NCBI RefSeq assembly: GCF_900198835.1
Contig: NZ_LT900021.1
Coordinates: 1,240,001-1,304,000 of the forward strand
Source of the DNA: Thermococcus henrietii
Lineage (GTDB): Archaea > Methanobacteriota_B > Thermococci > Thermococcales > Thermococcaceae
Reading direction: 5' to 3'
DNA: 64,000 nt
Made by a program: the position numbers and the translations under genes. Shown here in pieces: positions 1 through 7,245 of the stretch. Below the pieces are notes generated by a model, which worked only from the letters and a program-made list of their open reading frames with translations, did no database searches and had not been told where the DNA came from. The first letter of the stretch is position 1; every line of letters begins with the position of its first letter.

Positions 1-891
1 ACAAGCGGTTACGCTAAGGTTACCGAAGTTCTCACCCCTCCAAACTACTCCGTGGCCGTCGAGGTGCCCCTTCTAAGCGAGAACGTTACAGGCCTCTCCG
101 TTCTGGACGAGAACGGAAAACCGCTCCTCTTTGAGAAGAACGGGAGCGTTCTAACGGTTTACGTCCTCAACTCAACCACCCGGATAACCGTTACCTACTT
201 CACCGACTCCCTGACTTCAAAGGAGGGAAAGGTCTGGAACCTGACCTACAGCTTCCCGTACCCCGTTACAATCAAGCTCCCGCCCGGTGCCGTTGTTGTT
301 GATTTGAGCGACGTTCCCCTCACGATAACCTCGAACTCGATAACGATGCCCCCGGGCAACCAGAGCGTCTCCTACATTCTCCCGCCCCCGACGACATCAA
401 CGACGTCATCCCCCTCGCCCACTCAAACACCCACCACGACCACCACGTCGAGCACGTCATCAACGTCCCCGAGCACGACCTCAAGCACATCCTCACCAGT
501 AGCAACTCCCTCAACGAGCACCACCCCCAGCGAGCCGAGCACTCCCGCGTCCTCCGGCGGAAGGAACATGCTCCCGATAATCGGCTTCCTGGCGGTCGTG
601 GGCATTCCCGCGGTTGCATACTGGGCGAGGAACAGGAAACACCCGGGAGGTCTTCCAATCTCAAAGGACGAGCTCAAGGAAAAGCTTGAAGCGATGGGTC
701 TTACCGACGAGGAAATCAACGCGCTCCTCTACGTCTACGACCAGGGCGGAAAGGCCAAGCAGGCCGACGTCAGGAAGGCACTCGGGATTCCGAAGACGAC
801 TGCCTGGAGGATGTTCAAGCGCCTCGAGGAGAGGGGCCTCGTGCGTGTCTATAAGAGGGGGAAGGAGAACTGGGTGGAGCTGGTACTTTAA
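1..891 (+). CDS. Membrane-anchored winged-helix protein, 5' end outside window
   Basis: The frame is open from base 1, so the gene starts upstream and only about 296 C-terminal residues are seen. In order they are an extracellular-looking beta-rich part, a Ser/Thr/Pro linker (bases ~380-545, low complexity), one transmembrane helix (LPIIGFLAVVGIPAVAYW) and a cytoplasmic winged helix-turn-helix (ADVRKALGIPKTTAWRMFKRL, then the wing RGLVRVYKRGKENW). The architecture suggests a surface sensor carrying its own DNA-binding domain, of the archaeal HTH-plus-signal-sequence kind. A GTG at 52 is only an internal codon and not a credible start. The ligand and targets cannot be told from the sequence. 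Confidence 0.8.
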   Translation, partial: TSGYAKVTEVLTPPNYSVAVEVPLLSENVTGLSVLDENGKPLLFEKNGSVLTVYVLNSTTRITVTYFTDSLTSKEGKVWNLTYSFPYPVTIKLPPGAVVVDLSDVPLTITSNSITMPPGNQSVSYILPPPTTSTTSSPSPTQTPTTTTTSSTSSTSPSTTSSTSSPVATPSTSTTPSEPSTPASSGGRNMLPIIGFLAVVGIPAVAYWARNRKHPGGLPISKDELKEKLEAMGLTDEEINALLYVYDQGGKAKQADVRKALGIPKTTAWRMFKRLEERGLVRVYKRGKENWVELVL

Positions 892-1049
892 GGTGCCGGC
901 CTCTCTGGAACCTTTCTGCTTTTATGAAAAGTTGTTGGCCGAGTATAATACCCGCACCATAACTTTTGTCGTTGACCTTCAGAAGCACAATAACCGTCTA
1001 AAGAGTGGATTTGAAGAGTGAAGAGCACAAACAAAAGGAGGGAAAAAGT

Positions 1050-3269
1050 TCACCTAATCCTCGCGCCGAGCTTTACCTCCTTGTCGGGCATCAGTAAAGC
1101 CACGTTCTCGCCGTCATCAGCGGCCAGAAGCATTCCCTGGCTCTCGACACCACGGAGCTTCTTGGGCTCGAGGTTCGCTATGATGACGACGGTCTTGTTG
1201 AGGAGCTCTTCCGGCTTGTAGTACTTCTTAAGGCCAGCCACCAGCTGTCTGACCTCGTCTCCGAGGTCGACCTTCACCACGTAGAGCCTGTCGGCGTTCG
1301 GGTGGTCCTTGACCTCGATTATCTTTCCAACGCGGAGGTCGAGCTTCGCGAAGTCGTCAAAGCTGACGTAGTACATCTTTCCACCCTCCTTTTTCTTCAC
1401 CTTCTCCTTCTTCGAGGCCTTCCCGGGCTTTTCGGACTTGACCTCGAGTTCCTCGCCGTAGACGCTCTTAAGGATTGCGAAAGCTTCCTCCCTGTTCTTG
1501 AAGCGCTCAAGGGCGACCTTCACGACATCGTCGCGCTTGTAGTACTTGTCGAGGAGTACCCTCGCGCTCTCCGGGTTTCCGCGCGCTATGTAGTTGAGGA
1601 TGAAGTAGATGATGTCCTCGTCGGTGACCTTCCTGAACATCGGAGTTGCCTTCCTGACACGGTGGCCCGCTGGAATCTCGGTGAACTCCCAGCGCTTGAG
1701 CTCCTCAAGGTTGAGCAGGTGCCATATCTTCTCGCCGGCATCGGGCAGGAACGGCTCAAGGAGGATTCCTAGGGCCTTAACTATCTGGAGCGAGACGTTC
1801 ACGGTGGTTGCAGTCCTCTCGCGGTCGGTCTTTGCCGTCTTCCAGGGCCTCTGGTGGTCGAAGTAGCGGTTGCCGAATATTGCCAGCTCCATGACGCGCC
1901 TGAGCGCGTCCTTGAAGCGGTACTGGCTTATAAGCTCGCCGACCTCCTCGAAGGCCTTCTGGATTTCTTCGAAAGCCTGTTTGTCCAGCTCGTTGAGCTC
2001 GCCCCTCTCCGGCACGATCCCGTCAAAGTAGCGGTTCACGAAGGTGAGCGCACGGTGAACGAAGTTGCCGAGGTTGTTCACCAGCTCCTCGTTTATCTTC
2101 ACCTTGAAGTCGGCGAAGCTGAAGTCGCTGTCGCGAGTTTCGGGCATTATCGCGGTGAGGTAGTAGCGCAGATAGTCGGCTGGGAATGCATCTAAGAACT
2201 CGTGCACCCAGATTGCCCAGTTCCTGCTCGTTGAGAACTTCTTGCCCTCGAGGTTGAGGTACTCGTTGGCGGGGATGTCGTAGGGCAGGTTCCAGTCAGC
2301 CTCGACTTCCTCGTCCTTATACTTGCCGTGGGCCATCAGGAACGCCGGCCAGAATATCGCGTGGAAGGGTATGTTGTCCTTGCCGATGAAGTGTATAACC
2401 TTCGTCTCGCCGTCGAGGTTGAGCCAGAACTTCTTCCACTCCTTCTCCTTTCCGGCGCGCTTGAGGGCCTCGATGGTTATGGAGATGTAGCCTATCGGGG
2501 CCTCGAACCAGACGTAGAGGACTTTCCCTTTAACGTCCTCGTCGTCGAGCGGGACCGGGATTCCCCAGTCGAGGTCGCGCGTTATGGCCCTCTCCTCCAG
2601 CCCCTCGTTAATCCAGCCGAGAACGGTGTTCTTGACGTTTGGTTTCCAGTGCTGGCTTTCGACCCACTTTTTCAGTTTCTCCTCGAAGTCCCCCATCTTG
2701 ATGTAGTAGTGGGCCGAGTCCTTGAACGTTATCGGGTTGCCGCAGATGTTACAGCGCGGGTTGATTAGGATTTCCGGCGTTAAGGGCCTTCCGCAGACCT
2801 CACACTGGTCGCCACGCTGGTTTTCGGCACCGCAGTAGGGGCAGGTTCCGATGACGTAGCGGTCCGGGAGAAACATCTTGTCGTGCTCGCAGTAGGCCTG
2901 CTTGGTGACCTTCTTGACGAGGTGGCCGTTTTCAAGGGCCTTGAGGAAGAACTCCTGGCTTATCCTGTAGTGCACCGGTAGCTCGGTCCTGCCGAAGTAG
3001 TCGAAGCTTATCTTTGCCCGCCCGAAGGTCGTCTTTATGTGCTCGTGGAACTCGTCGACGATTTCCCTCGGGCTTCTGCCTTCCTTGAGCGCGCGGAAGG
3101 TTATCGGAGTTCCGTGCTCGTCGGTTCCGCAGATGAAAAGCACTTCCTCGCCCTTCAGTCTGAGATAGCGAACGAATATATCTGCCGGGAGATACGCTCC
3201 CGCCAGGTGGCCCGCGTGAATCGGCCCGTTCGCGTAAGGGAGTGCCGAGGTTACCATGTAGCGCACCAT
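1050..3269 (-). CDS. metG: Methionyl-tRNA synthetase
   Basis: Charges tRNA-Met with methionine in the cytoplasm. 739 residues, class I synthetase. The HIGH-type motif is HAGH at residues 18-21, the KMSKS-type motif appears as KKFSTSR (~340), and two CxxC zinc knuckles (CPYC...CEVC and CNIC) lie in the connective peptide. The last ~100 residues after a Lys/Glu-rich linker form the EMAP-II/Trbp111-like tRNA-binding domain (LDLRVGKIIEVKDHPNADRL), here fused rather than a separate protein. I chose the ATG at 3269 (MVRYMVTSALPYANG) because GGTGG sits five bases upstream; a start 19 codons further up has no such support. Confidence 0.97.
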   Translation of the reverse strand: MVRYMVTSALPYANGPIHAGHLAGAYLPADIFVRYLRLKGEEVLFICGTDEHGTPITFRALKEGRSPREIVDEFHEHIKTTFGRAKISFDYFGRTELPVHYRISQEFFLKALENGHLVKKVTKQAYCEHDKMFLPDRYVIGTCPYCGAENQRGDQCEVCGRPLTPEILINPRCNICGNPITFKDSAHYYIKMGDFEEKLKKWVESQHWKPNVKNTVLGWINEGLEERAITRDLDWGIPVPLDDEDVKGKVLYVWFEAPIGYISITIEALKRAGKEKEWKKFWLNLDGETKVIHFIGKDNIPFHAIFWPAFLMAHGKYKDEEVEADWNLPYDIPANEYLNLEGKKFSTSRNWAIWVHEFLDAFPADYLRYYLTAIMPETRDSDFSFADFKVKINEELVNNLGNFVHRALTFVNRYFDGIVPERGELNELDKQAFEEIQKAFEEVGELISQYRFKDALRRVMELAIFGNRYFDHQRPWKTAKTDRERTATTVNVSLQIVKALGILLEPFLPDAGEKIWHLLNLEELKRWEFTEIPAGHRVRKATPMFRKVTDEDIIYFILNYIARGNPESARVLLDKYYKRDDVVKVALERFKNREEAFAILKSVYGEELEVKSEKPGKASKKEKVKKKEGGKMYYVSFDDFAKLDLRVGKIIEVKDHPNADRLYVVKVDLGDEVRQLVAGLKKYYKPEELLNKTVVIIANLEPKKLRGVESQGMLLAADDGENVALLMPDKEVKLGARIR

Positions 3270-3298
3270 TTCAACCACCGATGGCCGTTGTTCCCGGC

Positions 3299-3308
3299 GC
3301 TTATAAGA
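3299..3308 (-). promoter_or_regulatory. Probable metG box A
   Basis: Read on the minus strand, TCTTATAAGC lies about 34 bases before the metG ATG, the right place for an archaeal TATA box giving a very short leader. The rest of the gap to about 3660 shows no gene I would support: its small open frames have no ribosome site or recognisable domain. Confidence 0.45.
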
Positions 3309-3660
3309 CCTGCGGGTTTTAAACATTACGATGGGTTATTAAGTTGTTGGAGAAATATGTATGGTTTGATATAAAATCTGCCTGCACTTTCCTCCGGGCC
3401 ACCACGATGAGAAAGGGCCAAGACCCGAAAGGCCCCTTTAAAAGGGAAAACTCGAAAAGAGAGAGCCAGAGGGACGGCTGGAAATCGAATTTTACAAATT
3501 CAAGAATGGGACATAATGTTTCAAATTTTCTATCAAATGTCACGAAATTTTTTCGGAAAGTGCAATAACGCCCGCAGAGCCGTTTTTTCAGGAGGAACCC
3601 CATTGAAATCCGATTATTTACTCGAATAAACGAAGAAGATGGTTTAAACAGAAATTAGAG

Positions 3661-3844
3661 AGATTTCTAGTGCTTGAAAATCGCAAAGGGTCCCTACAAT
3701 GTGGCGTCTAAACCTGTTTCGACTTATGTGGGGGCTCCCCTTAGGTAGCGCGATGTTGCCCCGATGAGAGGATATTTCCAGAAAGGCTTAAATATTGGGA
3801 GGTCCTTCTCCTTCTGTTGGGCGAAAGAATGAATTTCGCGCCCT
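3661..3844 (+). promoter_or_regulatory. CRISPR leader
   Basis: Non-coding stretch directly before the first perfect repeat. A box A-like CTTAAATATT at 3787-3796 would start transcription at about 3820, just ahead of repeat 1, so the array is read left to right. The leader side is also indicated by repeat decay at the other end of the array. The 3270-3660 stretch further left holds no recognisable feature apart from the metG promoter. Confidence 0.75.
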
Positions 3845-5567
3845 GTTGCAATAAGACTCGAGGAGAATTGAAAGTACCAGTTGGCTACACGCTCAACAGG
3901 GGCACCCTTGTTGCAATAAGACTCGAGGAGAATTGAAAGGAGATTCTTAATCCTCCTCCCATACACCGTGGCCTTTTGTTGCAATAAGACTCGAGGAGAA
4001 TTGAAAGCTGAAGTCCTCGGCGGTTATGTAGAAAGCGAGGTAGTGTTGCAATAAGACTCGAGGAGAATTGAAAGATGCCCAAAAGGTCTTTGGCTTCGTC
4101 CACCGCGCTTGTTGCAATAAGACTCGAGGAGAATTGAAAGTCGTCAAGGAGTCTAACAATATCCTCCAGCTTCTCAAGGTTGCAATAAGACTCGAGGAGA
4201 ATTGAAAGCTTATTGCTTGGGCTGAGCGTATTATTGCTGATTAGGGTTGCAATAAGACTCGAGGAGAATTGAAAGCTGAAGAAGGGACGGGAACTTATAG
4301 AGATGATTAGGCGTTGCAATAAGACTCGAGGAGAATTGAAAGTCCGCCGGTTCATTACTCCCCGCCACTCACGGACGGGGTTGCAATAAGACTCGAGGAG
4401 AATTGAAAGGTGGGCATATGCCGGCCACAACGCTGGTCCTGGAGTAATACTTAGGTTGCAATAAGACTCGAGGAGAATTGAAAGAACGCTGTGAGTGAAA
4501 GCGACCCCAACAAGGTGTTCTGTTGCAATAAGACTCGAGGAGAATTGAAAGCACCTCCTCGTCCCCCAAGAGATCCCCCAAGAGAGACGTTGCAATAAGA
4601 CTCGAGGAGAATTGAAAGAAAGCGGGATAACCTCATTAACCACCGCACGCGGGAAGGTTGCAATAAGACTCGAGGAGAATTGAAAGCGCTCTTCGTTATG
4701 CCTTCATCTCCCACCTGACCAAAGTTGCAATAAGACTCGAGGAGAATTGAAAGAGGCCATTGCGCAGGCGCAGCAGACTCATCAGAACGTGTTGCAATAA
4801 GACTCGAGGAGAATTGAAAGGCGGTTACGTGGTTCAGGAAGCCATACCAGTTGGCTGTTGCAATAAGACTCGAGGAGAATTGAAAGCTTTTTTGTGTAGT
4901 TCTGGTTGAGGAAACCGTTTCCTGTGTTGCAATAAGACTCGAGGAGAATTGAAAGGGGTGGGACGTCTACTATTACTCCTCTCGCAATCGAACAAGTTGC
5001 AATAAGACTCGAGGAGAATTGAAAGCTCTGGGTAAGGTAATCTTTTGTTCCCGAGAAGTGTGGGTTGCAATAAGACTCGAGGAGAATTGAAAGCTTTTGG
5101 ACCCTCGCGAGCCTCCTCGAAGGTGCTCCGTTGCAATAAGACTCGAGGAGAATTGAAAGCTTCACACGGGAACCCGTAGTTTACATAGTAGAAGAGAGGT
5201 TGCAATAAGACTCGAGGAGAATTGAAAGAAAGAAAACCGACGACATCACGAAAGCCGTCCGCTTAAAGGTTGCAATAAGACTCGAGGAGAATTGAAAGGA
5301 GAAATCTGAGGTAATGCTAATGACCGCAGTCTTAAGTTGCAATAAGACTCGAGGAGAATTGAAAGAGGTGAGTGCCGTTCTGAGAGTAAAAATTGAAAGT
5401 CAGGTTGCAATAAGACTCGAGGAGAATTGAAAGATCCCTGATACGTGCGGCAAGTTCCCAGCGAAGGCCGGGCTGCAATAAGACTCTAGGAGAATTGAAA
5501 GTCGTCATAGAAGACTTTGACCTTGTAGTAGACGGTAGCTGCAATAAGACTCTAGGAGAATTGAAAG
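3845..5567 (+). CRISPR. CRISPR array, 26 repeats
   Basis: The 30-base repeat begins GTTGCAATAAGACTCGAGG and ends AGAATTGAAAG, the family seen in Thermococcus and Pyrococcus. Repeats start at 3845, 3910, 3978, 4045, 4111, 4179, 4246, 4313, 4380, 4455, 4522, 4589, 4657, 4724, 4791, 4857, 4926, 4996, 5064, 5130, 5199, 5269, 5336, 5404, 5472 and 5538. The first 24 are identical; the last two share two changes (C at repeat position 2, T at position 16). Spacers are 35-40 bases except the ninth-to-tenth interval (45). No cas gene lies in the window, so effector and adaptation proteins must be encoded elsewhere. Several minus-strand open frames across the array are artefacts of the repeat. Confidence 0.99.
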
Positions 5568-5606
5568 GAGGTCGACCCCAAGTAGGTTGGTGGAGGGGTT
5601 TGAAAG

Positions 5607-5641
5607 GTTGCAATGAGACCTTAAAAGAACTTGGTTTGAAA
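5607..5641 (+). repeat. Degenerate terminal CRISPR repeat
   Basis: GTTGCAATGAGACC matches the repeat start with one mismatch near the front, then the copy decays (TTAAAAGAACTTGG, ending TTTGAAA). It follows a 39-base spacer-sized gap after the last good repeat, so it is the leader-distal remnant of the array. Confidence 0.75.
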
Positions 5642-5682
5642 AAACTAAAAGGCTGGGAGCTGTTAGCTGCTCTAGCAAGTGT

Positions 5683-6699
5683 TCACTGGCTGAAGCGCTC
5701 TTCGATGTATTCTCTTATGAGGTTCTTCGTCGCGAGAAGGCCCTTGACGTGCGTTCTCTCCATCCCGTGGCTCGCGTGGACGCCGGGTCCAATGAGTGCA
5801 ACGCGGAAGTCCCAGCCGGCCCTTAAGGCGGCAGAGCCATCCGAGCCGTAGTAGGGAAACACGTCGACAACGTAAGGAATCCCTTTCTTCTCCGCCAGTT
5901 CGATGAGTGTTGTCGTCATCTCGTAGTCGTAGGGCCCACTCGAGTCCTTCGCCGCTATCGAGACCGCCGTTTCCTTTCCATAAACTCCTTCGCCGACGAC
6001 GCCCATGTCGACGACGAGAAGCTCCCTTGTTGTTGGCGGATAGCCAGCGGAACCTCCGTGGCCGACCTCCTCGTAGGGCGAGAAGAAGAACGCCATCGGA
6101 AGCTTTTCGAGCTCGTCCGCCAGCTCGAGGAGAAGGTCAATCATGACCGCAACGCTCGCCTTGTCGTCAAGGAAGTGAGCCTTAACGAAGCCGTTCACGT
6201 ACTCGAACTTGGGGTCAAAGGCTATGAAGTCGCCGGGCCTTATACCGAGCTTCTCAGTATCCCCCTTCTTCTCTACCTCGGCATCAAGGCGGATGTACAT
6301 GTTCTCCTCCTTGCGCTCCTTCTTGCTCGCGTCCTTGTTAACATGGACGCTCGGATTCTTGAGGAGAAGCGTTCCGCGGTAGCGCTTCCCAGAGCGGGTT
6401 ATTATCGTGCAGTACTCTCCCTCGAACGTTGGCAGAAGCAGCCCCCCAACCCGAGTGAAACTCAAGTGTCCATCAGGAAGAATGCCTCTGACCATGGCGC
6501 CGAGTGTGTCCACGTGGCCCGCTATGACAAGCTCCGGCTCCGGGTGATTGTAGGCAAGAAGGGCACCTTTGGTTGTGTAGTGGGTCTTTATTCCGGCTTC
6601 GTCCAGCTTTCTCTCAATGTGTGTGAGGACCTCTTTCGTGTATCCAGTTGGGGATGGAATCTCCAGAATCTCCCTCAGAATCTCGACGACGCGCTCCAT
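5683..6699 (-). CDS. M42-family metalloaminopeptidase
   Basis: 338-residue TET/FrvX-type peptidase that trims peptides in the cytoplasm, typically as a dodecamer. Dinuclear metal ligands are visible as AGHVDTLG (~66), HFLDDKAS, the catalytic PYEEVGHGGS pair of Glu, VVDMGVVGEG, and a terminal GVHASHGMERTH. I chose the ATG at 6699 because GGTGG precedes it by five bases; a GTG four codons earlier overlaps that site. The gene runs towards the CRISPR array and ends 40 bases from the last decayed repeat. Close relatives include deblocking and Lys/Asp-specific forms; specificity cannot be read here. Confidence 0.9.
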   Translation of the reverse strand: MERVVEILREILEIPSPTGYTKEVLTHIERKLDEAGIKTHYTTKGALLAYNHPEPELVIAGHVDTLGAMVRGILPDGHLSFTRVGGLLLPTFEGEYCTIITRSGKRYRGTLLLKNPSVHVNKDASKKERKEENMYIRLDAEVEKKGDTEKLGIRPGDFIAFDPKFEYVNGFVKAHFLDDKASVAVMIDLLLELADELEKLPMAFFFSPYEEVGHGGSAGYPPTTRELLVVDMGVVGEGVYGKETAVSIAAKDSSGPYDYEMTTTLIELAEKKGIPYVVDVFPYYGSDGSAALRAGWDFRVALIGPGVHASHGMERTHVKGLLATKNLIREYIEERFSQ

Positions 6700-6744
6700 C
6701 TGAACCACCATTAAAAGAGAAATCGAAAGGGATAAAAACTTATC

Positions 6745-7242
6745 TCAAAACACCCAGAGCCTTGCTTCCTTGTACTCCCTAAAGGGCAGGGTCTGGAGCT
6801 TGGGCTTTACCTTCTCGAAGGTTTCAGTGGCAACATAGAACCTCACCGAGCCGTTCGGGGCCTTAAGCTCGACTGGAGTTTGTCCGTTGGCCTCGTTGCC
6901 GAGGAAGCCCTTTCCGCGCTTGACCGAGGTCTCTTCAATTCTCGCCACGAAGCTCCTCGCGCTCTCCTTTGCGTACTCATCAGCGCGTCCGACGAAGTCC
7001 TTTGGAAGTTCGAGGGAGGAGAGGTACCTCTCTACTGCCTCCTCGTACTCGGTTCTGGCCCTCGCCGCGGTGTAAATCGAAATGTAGGCTCCCCCGTAAA
7101 TGAGCCCCCTCTTGAGCGCATCGCCCCACGTTCCCTCCCGCATCCTAATATAGTAAACTTTCTCCCCGATGACCGCCCAGACCCCGAACTTGGGCTTTCC
7201 CCTCGCTATCTCCTGAACCGGGACTATCAGCTGGGCTTCCAT
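6745..7242 (-). CDS. Conserved hypothetical protein, operon end
   Basis: 165 residues, soluble, no signal peptide and no domain I recognise. It has mixed alpha/beta character with a long helical centre (residues ~60-110) between two beta-rich ends. Its ATG lies three bases after the stop of the large lipoprotein gene, so it is the last cistron of the 10841-to-6745 operon and may be the cytoplasmic partner of that envelope protein. Function unknown. Confidence 0.75.
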   Translation of the reverse strand: MEAQLIVPVQEIARGKPKFGVWAVIGEKVYYIRMREGTWGDALKRGLIYGGAYISIYTAARARTEYEEAVERYLSSLELPKDFVGRADEYAKESARSFVARIEETSVKRGKGFLGNEANGQTPVELKAPNGSVRFYVATETFEKVKPKLQTLPFREYKEARLWVF

Positions 7243-7245
7243 AGG

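Noticed and set aside
3344-3568. Small frame between metG and the CRISPR leader
   Set aside because: Composition and lack of a ribosome site make it unlikely to be a gene.
3724-5613. Several minus-strand open frames across the CRISPR array, translating to repeated LSILLESYCN/FNSPRVLLQ/FQFSSSLIAT peptides
   Set aside because: They are simply the repeat read in three frames.
3270-5682. cas genes near the array
   Set aside because: None of the flanking proteins (MetG, M42 peptidase) is CRISPR-associated.
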